The notes beneath the pieces were generated by a model. The model did not search any database. It was given only the letters and a program-made list of their open reading frames with translations, and had not been told where the DNA came from. DNA of 64,000 bases, taken from positions 21,471,032 through 21,535,031 of the forward strand of contig CP137685.1 of NCBI GenBank assembly GCA_037976565.1, read 5' to 3'. Positions 13,047 through 23,809 of this stretch are shown here, piece by piece. How positions within the stretch are numbered: the first letter of the stretch is position 1; every line of letters starts with the position of its first letter. This stretch comes from Mesocentrotus franciscanus (lineage: Eukaryota > Echinodermata > Echinoidea > Camarodonta > Strongylocentrotidae). The translations under genes and the position numbers were made by a program.

Positions 13047-13109
13047 CTGTACAGGAATAGAAATGAACATGTTTGGTTAATTTTTTTTATGATAGGGAGA
13101 TTTGAGTTG

Positions 13110-13484
13110 GTCTAGCTGTAATGTCCGTGGTACGGTCCGCTCTCTGTCTTCGCCTACAGACCGACTCTGATTGGACCCAGGTTCGAAACTGATTCATGTG
13201 TTTCTGATGGTAACAGTAAGGTCAGTCCAAGATGTATATAATAATGTCTGCATGATGCGCATCTGTAAAAACCTATCTAACTGCCTCGGTAATCTCGAGG
13301 GCTATACCATCTTCCTTCACCTTCAGCACGGGAAGATAGTAGCCCCAGGATTACCTCTGCGATGACAGTTCCTCCCATCACCAGAGTAGTCAGTTCCTCC
13401 CATCACCAGAGTAGTCAGTAATCTTTTGCTGACTACTGTGACAGTCGGGCCTCGTTTGCCATAAATAAATCCAAGCCAAGTTGG
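13110..13484 (+). mobile_element. SINE-like unit with 25-bp tandem repeat
   Basis: The head gtccgtggtacggtccgctc and cccaggttcgaaact (B box) is tRNA-like. The 3' part has cagttcctcccatcaccaga... duplicated exactly (13366-13390 and 13391-13415) and ends gccataaataaatcc. It lies in a PDLIM intron. Confidence 0.6.
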
Positions 13485-13682
13485 TTAAATTTTTTAAGCT
13501 CAAGCAAGCTTTTTATTGAGTACAAGCCTCACTGTCGTCAGTGGCCAGAGTAAGTACCTCCACTCAAGAGCAAATAGTTCTTGTTGAACCTGTTTAGAGA
13601 GGTCACTTGCCTATAGTCACGAGCAGAACAGTTTCCATCATACCGCCTCTAAAGACAGGTGATACTATATCCACAAACTCAC

Positions 13683-13849
13683 ATGATATTCTGGTTACAT
13701 TTGTGGCAGACTGGCAAGGCATTCGCTGGTTTGGCGCCCCCAGTTGTTGGCTTGGCAACGGAGCCCTCACAGAGCGAGTTCCACCTGGCCTATATCCAGG
13801 GGCAGGGGCGGGGCAGGGGCTGGGGCAGAGGTTGGCTGACCACCATAAT
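13683..13849 (-). CDS. PDLIM3: PDLIM/ALP exon: linker and start of LIM domain, frame-disrupted
   Basis: The acceptor is ttttcaatcag and the donor is gtgagt (phase 2). From the phase set by the preceding exon it opens as DYGGQPTSAPAPAP. A C-rich tract (13797-13830) then breaks the frame. A second frame gives PAPAPGYRPGGTRSVRAP, matching the conserved (G)TRSVRAP or FRSVKAP block of vertebrate ALP proteins. A third frame gives AKPTTGGAKPANALPVCHKC and NQNI, the first zinc-ligand pair (C-x2-C) of the LIM domain. The exon is 167 nt; its flanking phases require 166 or 169, so two missing bases restore consistency. I favour assembly or sequencing deletions in the GC-rich tract; a real inactivating lesion or an unusual splice choice remains possible. 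Confidence 0.8.
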
Positions 13850-13894
13850 CTGATTGAAAAGACAAATGTGAAGAAGGGGAGAGAGAGAGGTGTA

Positions 13895-13970
13895 AGAATA
13901 ATACTAATAATAATGATAATAATAATAATAATAATACTAATACTAATAATAACAACAACAGCAATAATAT
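13895..13970. repeat. AAT microsatellite
   Basis: An AAT-type run with interruptions follows a GA stretch, just inside the intron behind the frame-disrupted exon. A similar AAT run lies at 23770-23805. Confidence 0.9.
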
Positions 13971-14480
13971 GTCATTTGATTTTAGCATACCACTTGGAAC
14001 ATTTTGTGGATGCAAAATGTGACAATTTAAAACTTTTGCTTCATCGGTTTGGTCTGTTCCAACTTCAGTCCCACATGTGACGTTACACGTAACCTAAAAA
14101 TGTAAAATATTATTTACTTCTCATGGTCAGTTAATTTCAATACAGCACTAATCCAAATTAATTTCAATTTTTTTGGGGGGTCCTCATTTCTGGGATACTC
14201 TCCCCTGTTCAATAGCTGACTTACGCATGGATACTTTTTTTTTTTGGGGGGGGGGGTAAACATTTTTTCAACAATAACCAATGAGGAGAGCCCTTAAACA
14301 GAAGCTAATATTTCTTTCAGGTAATCACCAGGAATTGGTAGTTGTTCTTGTTGAAATATATATATATTGTTTTTTTTAATATAATCATTTTTGTATGCTT
14401 TCATTGTCTATGCATGTAAATATTTGATGTTGTCTTACTGGAAACGATTTTTTAAAAATAAAATAGTAAATTATATGTAC

Positions 14481-14608
14481 CTCTGTCATCTTCTCCAGCT
14501 AGTTGTTGAACCATCTTGAAGCTGGTTGACCTTGGGCCTTGGCTGGACCCTGCACCATACGAAGACGGTTTCTGCCAGGCAGCCGGAGCTTGTTGTTGAT
14601 CGTCATCA
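14481..14608 (-). CDS. PDLIM3: PDLIM/ALP exon: mid-linker with STSFKMVQ motif
   Basis: This 128-nt exon follows the very strong acceptor ctctcctctcccaccttcag and ends at the donor gacagag|gtacat. Phase 2 in and phase 1 out give 42 codons. The longest open frame across it begins MTINN and is a shadow; the frame fixed by its neighbours reads DDDQQQAPAAWQKPSSYGAG, then SSQGPRSTSFKMVQQLAGED, then DR. The S-T-S-F-x-x-x-Q block corresponds to the conserved QSTSFxVLQ segment upstream of the LIM domain in PDLIM1-4. The rest is low-complexity Gln/Pro/Ser linker, expected to be disordered. Confidence 0.88.
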
Positions 14609-14739
14609 CTGAAGGTGGGAGAGGAGAGAGAAATATCTTTTCATTAAAGTAAATAACAATTATTAATAATAGAATAGTTCTTACAGAGCACATTATACCT
14701 TTGAAATAGGTCTCAACATGCTCAGGAAAGGGTAAGAAA

Positions 14740-14975
14740 GGAGCAAAATAGAAAGGAAAGATTCTGATAGAGTAAATAAAAGTCAATGGCCTAGCAAGGG
14801 AAGGCACATGTGCCCCACAGCAAGTAAAAGAAGAAGAAAAAGAGAGAAAAGAGGCAAAGGAAGCTAGGAAAGGAAAGGGGAAAGATAGCAAGTAAAAGAA
14901 AACAAAATGAGGAAAAGAGAAAGGATAAGGAGGAGAGAAAGAAAAAGATGGAAGGAATACCTCCCACGACCATCT
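14740..14975. repeat. Purine-rich (AAGGAA/GAGAAA) intronic tract
   Basis: This is a polypyrimidine tract on the gene's sense strand between two PDLIM exons; the Phe/Ser/Leu-rich ORFs are artefacts. Confidence 0.75.
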
Positions 14976-15077
14976 CTCATACCCTGCAGGGCCCTCGGGA
15001 AGAGCTTGACTTGAACTGATGAGGCTACCTCTGGGTAATGTAAAGATCACATTATTATTCCCCCCCCCCCTCCCCAA

Positions 15078-15265
15078 GGAGACACGATGGCTCAGTGGTA
15101 GAGCAGTGGTCTCGTAACCAAGAGGTCCATGGTTCAAAACCAAGTCGATGCGCTAGTGCCCTTTGGTAATGCATTTATCCTCATTACCAAGTCCCTCGGA
15201 GAGGACTTAAAGCCGTCAGTCCCCTGGTTGCTTACTTACAAGCATACGCATGCTTTCTTGCTTTT
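15078..15265 (+). mobile_element. tRNA-derived SINE, plus strand, in PDLIM intron
   Basis: The A box tggctcagtgg (15089-15099) and B box ggttcaaaacc (15131-15141) are spaced as in a tRNA gene. The body tcggagaggacttaaagccg and cccctggttgcttac is shared with the copies at 24.7 and 48.0 kb. Confidence 0.8.
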
Positions 15266-15571
15266 CATCCACCTCATAAGACCGGTGCTCCCTTCATGAT
15301 TCCAGTGTCCCCCACAAACACTATGCCACTGATAATAGAAGCCATTGGGTCACAATTTTGTGGGGTGATTGCATCTAGGACATTACTCCTGTGGGACAAT
15401 TAGCTACCTTGGACAGTTCCCATCCAGAAGACTACCGAATAGACAGTTGTTCCCTATGAGAACCACACAATTTAGATGATTGGCACTATCCTTGAGGGGT
15501 AATTGTCCGAGTGGTCTTTATGGGGATGGGGAGTTGATAGTCTCAAGAGTATTTCTATTGGACCTTCTTAC

Positions 15572-15667
15572 TCTCCCAGGTGCCATTCCATCCTTCTGTC
15601 TCCTGTAACCGTCAGGCGAATTCTTAGCAGAGCACTCCTCCACTGGAGAGTAGAACTGTTTGTGGAC
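15572..15667 (-). pseudogene. Decayed tandem copy of the ZM exon
   Basis: In one frame this stretch reads VHKQFYSPVEECSAKNSPDG then YRRQKDGMAP, against VHKQFNSPVGIYSAQNVADS and YRGQTEGMAP in the real exon. It is followed by the same donor string gtaagaag. It lies in the intron just after the real ZM exon. The diagnostic N-S-P-x-G-x-Y-S core is lost and no AG acceptor precedes the homology, so it is probably a dead partial exon duplication. Use as an alternative exon is unlikely but not excluded. Confidence 0.7.
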
Positions 15668-15743
15668 CAAACAGGGGGTTGAAAAAATATATTTGATGGT
15701 CCCCAAAATAACTCCACACCCCAGTCCACAGAACACTTCTTAC

Positions 15744-15940
15744 TATCTATTGACTGGTGCCATGCCTTCTGTTTGTCCTCTGTAACTGTCGGCTACATTC
15801 TGGGCGGAGTAGATCCCTACTGGAGAGTTGAACTGTTTGTGGACCACGTTTGGAGCTGACTGGGGTTGGGCCGCTCCCCCGCCCGATCCAGGGAAGAGAC
15901 GAGGTTTGGCGTTGTGACTGCTTCCTGCATGCTGGAATTG
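15744..15940 (-). CDS. PDLIM3: PDLIM/ALP exon: ZASP-like (ZM) motif
   Basis: This 197-nt exon (65 codons plus two bases) starts in phase 0 after a strong polypyrimidine acceptor (tttctctccctcacag) and ends in phase 2 before gtaagaag. The encoded protein includes SSHNAKPRLF and then the ZM core VVHKQFNSPVGIYSAQNVAD, followed by SYRGQTEGMAPVNR. The core Q-(Y/F)-N-S-P-x-G-(L/I)-Y-S-x-x-N is the diagnostic ZASP/ALP motif, which in the family helps target alpha-actinin and Z-discs. The upstream G-S-x-H-N-x-x-x-x-x-F also matches the family's conserved AHNRxxxPF region. The terminal TA is completed by T of the next exon to give Tyr. A decayed copy of this exon lies 77 bp further along the intron. 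Confidence 0.93.
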
Positions 15941-16428
15941 CTGTGAGGGAGAGAAAAAAATACATGAAGAATTATGGTACAGTGTCTTAGAACACCTATG
16001 GATGACATTGTTATTTCCTTTACATGGGAATTGATTAAAAAAACTGAGAGAGAAAGACAAACAGAGAGAAACACACTCATACAAAAAATGGGTTCGGAAA
16101 GACATCCAATTCCTCCTACAACCACCCACTGGGGTTAGGGTTGATTCAGATGTAGGGAAAGGCACGGCGTTCAGTGACATATAACTAATAAATCAGAAAA
16201 TCGAAAGGAAATACCCCTGCTTAGTAAAGGGGTATGGTTATATTACGGTTATGGCTAGGTTGATAATTTTTATTTCAAATACATCAGAGCTATATTCTGA
16301 TAAACCTTACCAGTAAAATTAATGGATAACCTATCAAGGGGACATATGTGTTTGTCAGCCTTGGATGAAATCTCCCTGAATGTTGGGGTAGGGTTAACGT
16401 TAGGGACTAATCTCTCAGACCTATTGGT

Positions 16429-16470
16429 ACTCATGAATGTGTTGTACCTACGTACAACACATTCATGAGT
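16429..16470. repeat. 19-bp-arm hairpin near an exon
   Basis: actcatgaatgtgttgtac pairs exactly with gtacaacacattcatgagt around ctac. It lies in the intron about 110 bp past the 16578 donor. Confidence 0.85.
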
Positions 16471-16577
16471 ATAGGGGTAGGGTTAGGGCTATGTTTCACT
16501 GAACTAAGGAGACTGGTGGGTGACCAGACTGTAAGAACCTACTGGGACTAGTAGGTGAACAGTCTGAAAGAACCTAC

Positions 16578-16662
16578 CTGTTTGTTAGCCTTGAGTGAAA
16601 CATTGATACCAGTATCTGCCTGCTGACTGACCTCTGGTGTCCAGATAGTGGCCTGCTCAGAC
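16578..16662 (-). CDS. PDLIM3: PDLIM/ALP exon: post-PDZ linker (SEQATIW)
   Basis: This 85-nt exon lies between the acceptor ctctcttgatag and the donor caggtaggt. Its first base completes an Arg codon from the PDZ exon (AG+G), and it ends in phase 0. It encodes SEQATIWTPEVSQQADTGIN followed by VSLKANKQ. The stretch R-S-E-x-x-x-W-x-P-x-V directly after the PDZ domain resembles the RSE..W-P-V segment of vertebrate PDLIM1, which supports direct splicing from 52169 to 16662 across about 35.5 kb. The exon has no catalytic role; in the family this linker leads to the ZM motif. Alternative exons inside the giant intron cannot be excluded, but no phase gap requires one. Confidence 0.88.
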
Positions 16663-17667
16663 CTATCAAGAGAGATGGGAATAAGAGGTAGAAGGAGATC
16701 ATTAAAGAGATAGTGAATAACTTCTTCAAACTTTTACATCCATGAACAAAAAAATCATATAAATCAACAAATTCTAATGAATAGAAATTACTATGTCTGT
16801 AACGAAGAAAAAATATAAAAAACAACTAGTTCACATATGTGTTGGGGAGATGGTTTTGTGGATTCATCTACATTATCTGTGGGTTAAGAGATACAAAAAT
16901 GTGAAGTCGATAACAGTAATGTCATTTTAACTTGCCTGTGCAATTTCTTTTTGGCAGTTTACCACATCATGTGCAAACATGGCTTACAATGTGAGGAGGA
17001 TTGAGGAAGATAAATTACAGGGTGGCTAGAATAGAGGAAGTATCTTGGGCTGATCGGTCCCTGACCATAAGGTTCATAAGACAACTTCCTTTTTCCTGTT
17101 TTCGGATCATCTTACAACAAACGGCAGCAGTCCGTGTCTGGATATCTTTCCTGCTCAAACGAAAATGTTTCAGTCCCATAGTACTAGATTCTATGTTTGT
17201 GGTTATTGTTGTATCTTGGGTATACCAGGATACAATTATGATATGTTCACATTTTTAAAACCGCAATTTGCAAAAATGACCACACAGAATATTAGATGAT
17301 ATTGTTATTTTCCTGTTTTTGCACCATTTTACAATGAACAGCAGCAATGTTCATGGTAAATCATTCCAATATCCTATTTGTCTTGATATCTTTCCTGCTC
17401 AAAGGAGAATGTTTCATCACTCCCACAGTTCTAGATTCCATGTTTGTGGTCATAGGCCTCCAGTTGAGGAATTTGACATATATACACTAGTTTTTGATGC
17501 ATAGAATGCAAAATCACATTTCTTATTTTGTTACTTACTTCCTTGGAATGATTTCTTGTTTGCTCTAATATTCTTGAAAATTTTTATGAACAGATTATGT
17601 ATGCAAATTATGATATTCTTATCATAATGCTTCTGCTTACAACAGAAATGAATTATTCAAAACAACT

Positions 17668-17815
17668 GGGTCCTGTTTCATAAAACTTGTTATCAATAAC
17701 AAATGCTACATTTCTATGACAAAGTTGCTCTCAGCCACTCAAATGCCTCGATTTCAGTAGTTTATAACAGTAACCGTGACTTGTTATTGATAACAAGTTT
17801 TATGAAACAGGAACC
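17668..17815. mobile_element. Short inverted-repeat element with 31-bp arms
   Basis: The left arm reads ggtcctgtttcataaaactt then gttatcaataacaa; the right arm is its near-complement, ending ttatgaaacaggaacc. The arms pair almost perfectly around a loop of about 80 bp. Confidence 0.8.
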
Positions 17816-18102
17816 TGGTAGCATAAGAAACTGTGGAGTGGCAAGTGCAGTGGGCGGTGTGGTTGTTGAGTTCTGACTAATTACTGATACACATAAACAT
17901 AGATTTACAGACAATGACTTGTCAAAAAGAGAAAATCAAATTAGTTTCTATACCATCATTCTAAGAATATTATTTGGAAAAAAATAACAATAACCTATAT
18001 AAATTTCACATCCTTCATCTATCTAAAATGCATATATACTTAAGTTTGATGCAAGAATTAACTTTTTTAATAAATGTAATGCTTCCTGGGAGAAATTTCA
18101 AG

Positions 18103-18244
18103 TATTTAAACATATTTGTGGCTTACACCCAGTAGATGCAGGTTCAAGTCCCGCTGGTTCCAAGATTTTTTCTGACTTGTTTTTCAATACAGATCGATCA
18201 ATCGATCTTATTTACTGGGTGTAAGCCACAAATATGTTTAAATA
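18103..18244. mobile_element. Hairpin element with tRNA-like B box
   Basis: Perfect 32-bp arms lie at 18103-18134 and 18213-18244. The left interior holds GGTTCAAGTCC (18141-18151), matching the pol III B box of tRNA genes, after atgca and before cgctggttcc. It may be a tRNA-SINE fragment caught inside a fold-back. Confidence 0.65.
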
Positions 18245-18807
18245 AAAGAATTAACTTATGAGTTATTGTCAAACTGTTGTTTGTTGTTGTTGTTGTTGTT
18301 GATGTTGGTATTCAATCAAGTATTTCAGGCCCATGTGTACATATAGTTGCTTCAGATCTTCACAATATAAAGCATAAATCTGAACTGTCAGATGGTTTAA
18401 TGGAGGGTGATTGCGGAAGGACAAGGAATTGAATTATCAACAATCAAAAGTGTCAAATGTTGTTGATGTTGTTGCTGTCTATTTTTGTTCTTATTTTTAA
18501 TATAGTGATTTTATACATCACAGTACATCAGGCCCATGTGCTCATGTAGTTGCTTTAGATCTTCACAATATAGAGCATAAATCTGAACTGTCAGATGGTT
18601 CAATGGAGGGTGATTTGGCCAGGACAAGGGATTGAGCTGGACAGAATCCCAAGAAGGAGGAAATTTGATTAGCTCATCTAATCTTCTCTGTCAATATTTA
18701 TATCTTGGCTGATTCATCGCCCCTCCATCGTGGAACAGAAGTCATTGTAAATCTGACCCTAACCTGACAGCAGACAGCGCTCCAACAAGTCATATAGTCT
18801 TGATCAT

Positions 18808-19563
18808 AAAGGCTCTTTCAGATATGATTTTACACGGCAAAACCAGTTTTTTTGTTTAAAAGGACTTGGTAACATTGTTCAGATGAGAGGAAATTGTGCT
18901 AAGGTAGTGACTTCAATGCTAGATGTACAATTAAAGATAATCTGAAATTTTGAGTGAAAAAAGACCATTATTAATGATAAAAATTGGGAAAAACTGATCT
19001 GATCGATTCCTTAATTCTCCCAACTATATTATTACAATTTAATTACATTTTAGCTGATTGTAAATTATAACAAAGCTGTGAATTGGCTCTATACATCATT
19101 CCAGAAATTAAGTGTTAAAAGATTTTTAAAATCCTGTGTTACCGTATGTCTTATTTTCATGGAAAAACGGTTGGGAAAATTCAAAAATTGTTGGGAGAAT
19201 TTACAGTTAGTAGGTGTTGACCAGTGACGCCTTCAAAGAAAACCATAAATATCTTTGTGATTTGAGAATTTTGTGAGGATTATTTGCATGCTAGAGGGTT
19301 AGTACAGTAGAAGGAATATATTGAGTAACATTTCATACACAAATTACGCAGTTTTTCATCAACCGTCAACAATGTTACCGAGTCACTTTAATGATGACGT
19401 AAAGTGTAATACGCTTAAGAATTTCTTTATCTTATAACAAAGGGCTCGGTGAATACACGAATGTCCTTTGTTGCATGAAGTTGCCATTCATTTACACCTT
19501 AAAAACCTCTGACAGTTTTTTTTTTACAGTGGTTTACCACAGCATATCTGAACATGCCTTTAG
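18808..19563. mobile_element. Outer element D copy 2, interrupted
   Basis: The left part begins aaaggctctttcagatatga and ttttacacggcaaaacc; the right part runs gtaaagtgtaatacgcttaa to catatctgaacatgccttta. A TTAA element (E) occupies 18856-19391. Confidence 0.75.
18856..19391. mobile_element. TTAA-type element E copy 1, nested in D
   Basis: It starts ttaaaaggacttggtaacat and ends atgttaccgagtcactttaa. The interior holds ggttgggaaaattcaaaa. It is homologous to 52388-52891. Confidence 0.85.
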
Positions 19564-20228
19564 GGAGATTGAACCAGAAACTTTTGCATGCTTTAAATGT
19601 TCATGAAATTTGCAAGCGTTTCCGGTTGACAAAAGATCCCTGCCACACACACACAAAAAAGTCACAATTTATCAATTATCAATTTATGAAAATGTCTTGC
19701 CTTGATTGAAAAAGGCCCTCTTTAACAATTCGTGAAAGTTTCATGTTGCAAGAGTTTTTTTCCTTAGATTTACAGTATAAATATGGTATGTTGTTAATTG
19801 CATTATGACTATTATCATTATACATGTAGTAGGTCAAAAAGAGCGCAAAGTAGTAAAACTTAGGTTCACTGACTTACATGTACCATAAAGGGTGTAGACC
19901 CCACCCCCCCCCACAAAAAAAAGAAATAAAGAAATAAAGAAAGAAGAAGAAGAAAAAGAGAAAAAATATATAAAATAAAACAAATTCAACCTTCACTACA
20001 TCCTCTATGCAGCCTCCTGATCGGTTTAGTATTCCTTAGATCCAAGCAAATGAGGGAGTGGTGTTTCGGATATCATACAAGGGCCTTGTTATTGCCAAGT
20101 TTTCCTTCCTGTATCCTTCCGGTATCTAGTGCTACCAACTGAAGTTTGGCATCTACCAACTGAAGATCTTAGCCACATCCATGTTAGATACACTCAAACA
20201 TTCAGTTAACCCACTGAATACCAAATCA

Positions 20229-20512
20229 GGGGACTGTTTCACAAAGACTAAGATCGACTTTAAGTTGGACTTAATTACTATGGCAGGCTGTTCATGCCAC
20301 TGTTTGCTCTCACCGTTATGATCTTTAGATAATATTTTTTCCTTCAATAATGAATTATCAAAAAATGTAGATTCTGTATATTTGTGACCATGATTTGTAC
20401 GTCCCTTGAGAGGCCAATGCCAGTAAATGGTGAGAGCAAACAGTGGCATGAACGGCCTGCCATATTTAAGTCCAACTTAAAGTCGATCTTAGCCTTTGTG
20501 AAACACCCCCCT
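20229..20512. mobile_element. Inverted-repeat element B copy 2
   Basis: It has the same architecture as the copy at 209-500, with left end ggggactgtttcacaaagac and right end cctttgtgaaacaccccc, and the same interior atgccactgtttgctc. ORFs across it on both strands are palindrome artefacts. Confidence 0.85.
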
Positions 20513-20741
20513 GAGGTAACTCTGGCTGGAGTGTATGAAAAATGTAATGGTTGTACCAAAATTACATTGTATCCAAAAGGTTTAGACATAAACAAACAAG
20601 GTTCTTTACGAATTCCTTTAATCAGCAAATCCTTGGTCATAATCCTTAAAAATCAAGTCAGATGAAATAAATTTAACTGACAATTGGATTCATCGGCTAA
20701 CTTAAATTTTATGAAATGAACAAAGATATAAGAAAATCAGA

Positions 20742-20831
20742 ATATCTTCCGCTTGGAGCCAAAAGGGCGTTAACTCATATACTTTATTAAATACATATCT
20801 GATGTGATTCTGGATCCGAAAAGATGATATG
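20742..20831. mobile_element. MITE family A, diverged copy
   Basis: The left arm reads tatcttccgcttggagcc and the right arm is a weak ctggatccgaaaagatgatatg. It is recognisable but degraded. Confidence 0.5.
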
Positions 20832-20994
20832 AATGTTATGCATAAAACACAAAGAGGGATGAGTGAAGAATTTAAAGATAGAGATGGAAAGACTGTGATG
20901 AGAAAGGGTGACAAATAAAGTAACGTAAAGAGAATAATGAATACATTTGGGAGAAAACAAGAAAGCAAAAGACAGAGAGGGTAAAGAGAAAAGG

Positions 20995-21068
20995 GGTAAG
21001 ATAGATAGATACATAGATAGATACATAGATAGATACATAGATAGATAGAGGGAGAGAGAAATATATAT

Positions 21069-21107
<39 letters not shown>

Positions 21108-21205
21108 GAAGGGCAGAGATAGATAGACAGGTAGACAAGCAAACAGACATATAGATAGATAGATAGATAGATAGATTGATAGACAGACAGATAGATAGAG
21201 GGAGA
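20995..21205. repeat. Compound GATA/GA microsatellite
   Basis: agatagatacat repeats, then a long GA run near 21073-21105, then GATA repeats to about 21200. The Ser/Leu-rich minus-strand ORFs here are artefacts. Confidence 0.9.
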
Positions 21206-21573
21206 GAAGGTGGGATAAAAGATATTACTTTGAAGTTGTAATTATTTGACGAGACACTCATTTTGTGAGCAACACTCATTGTGTATGAGCAACAAAACGC
21301 AATTTTCACCAGCGCATCTGCTTCTGTCCCCCTCATCAGTTATGGTTGGATGCGCAAGGTACAGCTTGCAACATGTTAACCTACTTAACGGAGCAGATTT
21401 GTTTACTTGACTTGTCTATCGCTGCAACAAGATCAGCGTGTCATTACATCAGTAGATGATCTTAAGCTATTCATATCACATTTAAAGTGGCAGTGCAGGA
21501 TTTGATTAGTTTGGAAGCGAAAACCCTTGGCAGTAACAGTATCTGCACTATAAGACTACAATAGGCTCTGTAC

Positions 21574-21976
21574 TTCAAAGATAAAGACCAGTTCTGGTCA
21601 TGCGATTGCATTGTGAAAGAAACGTTGTGGAATCGATCAGAAAAGGTTGATCATCTAGCATATAAGTATTGGTGTGTACTGCAAGGTTCTGGAATCATCA
21701 AAATGATAAGAAATTTGGCCCAGTCTTGGTAAAGTTACAAGCACTGTACACAGAAAGATGTATATGGGACTACGCGACCACGTGCGCGATATCTATTTGG
21801 TCCCAATAGATATAATAATTTACCAAATATATCAATTAGTAGGCGGTTTCCGACTTTCCGGCAAAATTTGTATCATCACGTATTAGTCAAAACATATTCT
21901 TTCACATGATTGGTAATGAGAGCTTTCATTTCATTTTTTTGAGAGGGGCATTTCCAAAACTGGTCTTTACCTTTAA
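21574..21976. mobile_element. TTAA-type element G copy 2
   Basis: It starts ttcaaagataaagaccagtt and ends aactggtctttacctttaa. The left TTAA has mutated to TTCA. It carries the shared interior tttggcccagtcttgg and tatgggactac. Confidence 0.8.
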
Positions 21977-22805
21977 TAAGCCACTACTGACATAGCCAGA
22001 GACTGACATATCTACATGTAGGCTCTGCTCAAGGATGTATGATTTGTGGTAAAGTGTCAAATTGAAGTCTATACTTGCAGACTATTCTATCCCAATGTTC
22101 TCTATATAGCATACCCGGTAACTGAGACACCAACAGAAAATAAGGACTGAGGGAGGGGGTAACAAGTATGTGTCCATAATCTAACCCCCTCCCCCAACAA
22201 ATTATAATACTAAAAAGTCTATGACAAGTAACCAAAAACATTTTTCTTTCAATTTTTCAGGGAGGGTTACATATGTATTGGCAGAGTTCCTTTTATGTTG
22301 GGGAGCGGGGAGAATAGGACATATGCCTTCTATGACCTCCCCAATCTTCCTTCTGCCATTTCACTGCCTACAGAAATAGTAACTGATTATGTATACAGCC
22401 CGATGACAATGTTCATGCATTTCAACATGTACGTATGTTTGTATGCATACATGTAATTCATACATTTGCTTTCTTTGTGCTTTCAAGTACTGTAACAACT
22501 AAGTTACACAGTAATCCACATATGATATTGGTGATGATACTTCAACAGATTTCAAAACCTTCAAGACATACAAGTAGTCAAAGAGGATATTTTTTCAGTG
22601 AGGAAGTAACACAGACATATTTTATTTCGAGCAATGTGCATAATTTTGTCGTATACGGGAAGTTCTCTGAAATTCACAAGGGGTATCTATGTCAACCTGA
22701 TCTCTTTATTACCCATAACAACCTTTTTCCGACAGGAAAGTATAGAAATACTTGTTATGTCTGTATCCTGTCTCTGGAGAAAGATCTTCATGCGCACAAA
22801 CAGTT

Positions 22806-23406
22806 AACAACAAAATTATTCATACCCCTTGTAAATTTCATGTTCTTTGTGTCTTTTGTAACTTAAAGGCATCGTTTGACAATGTTACATCTGAGATGCA
22901 CGGCCCTACATGTTATCAGCGTCTGTGATATGGTGTAATATTGAAGCCCTAAAAAAATTGCGCTTCAAAATGATCAAGAAGTGCCTCAAAAAAGTAAAAA
23001 TCTTTGAGTGACCGGTTTTACCATACTCGTTTTCCCCAATAGACTGTAGTGTTATGAAAACTGTTAGGAAAACGCAAAATTTGGTTTTGATTTCCAATCA
23101 TAAATATCTTGATAATAAGACAGGCGATCGGCTTGTAAAAGTCATGGGGTTCCTGACTGACCTAAAGATTTATAATTATCATTGCAGCATGAGCTAAATC
23201 CAGGATTTTGTTTCAGAATCTGAGACAAAGTTACCGGATCCCTTTAATGAAAGGTGGACTGATTGATTTAGGGCCTTTTTAAAATACTTTTTAGATGTAA
23301 GCTTTAATATGTCACATTCTCATGAAACATTAATCAGGACAAAACAATTTTTCACACACTTAAAAATGACAAAACTTGGTAAGGGTATGAATAATTTAGT
23401 TTTTAA
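22806..23406. mobile_element. Element F copy 1, interrupted
   Basis: The left part reads attattcataccccttgtaa; the right part reads tgaaaggtggactgattgat and ends aagggtatgaataatttagt. The uninterrupted copy lies at 36203-36419. The 22863-23247 element lies between gtaac and tgaaagg. Confidence 0.75.
22863..23247. mobile_element. TTAA-type element E-like, nested in F
   Basis: It starts ttaaaggcatcgtttgacaa and ends acaaagttaccggatccctttaa. The ends are E-like but the middle differs. TTAA flanks fit one target-site duplication inside element F. Confidence 0.75.
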
Positions 23407-23771
23407 GTGTACATGTACATGTAACTCTATACTTGGAAGTCCTTTATTCAACTGAATCGTTAAAGAGTGTTGTAGATCGAATTCAATTTCACAATTATGT
23501 GTTAGTACATTTACTTTTAGTTCAATGACAGCTTTCATAGTAACAAAAGAAATAGGGAAAGGGTTCTGGAATTATATTCATCATCATATTTCTTCTTGAA
23601 TTGATTACATTATTTTACTACTATATAGCATTTTAAAGTTAGCTGCATGTACACAGGTTTGGCTGTTATTTATCAAAATTAAACAAAAATATTATTGGAT
23701 ATTATTCCCAATAATCTCCCATTCTTTAGAATTTGCCTCAATGCCACAATTGTTTTTTTTTTAAAGAAGAA

Positions 23772-23809
<38 letters not shown>

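Noticed and set aside
13607..14080. 157-codon plus-strand ORF
   Set aside because: It is antisense to the PDLIM linker/LIM exon and continues through an AAT microsatellite.
14499..15143. 214-codon minus-strand ORF covering a real exon
   Set aside because: It reads the exon at 14481-14608 in the wrong phase and continues through a purine-rich intron tract and a SINE.
20702..21336. Long minus-strand Ser/Leu/Tyr-rich ORFs
   Set aside because: They translate the GA/GATA microsatellite and its flanks; there is no domain and several frames are open at once.
22435..22866. 143-codon plus-strand ORF
   Set aside because: Its end runs into transposon F and the TTAA element; no domain is recognisable.
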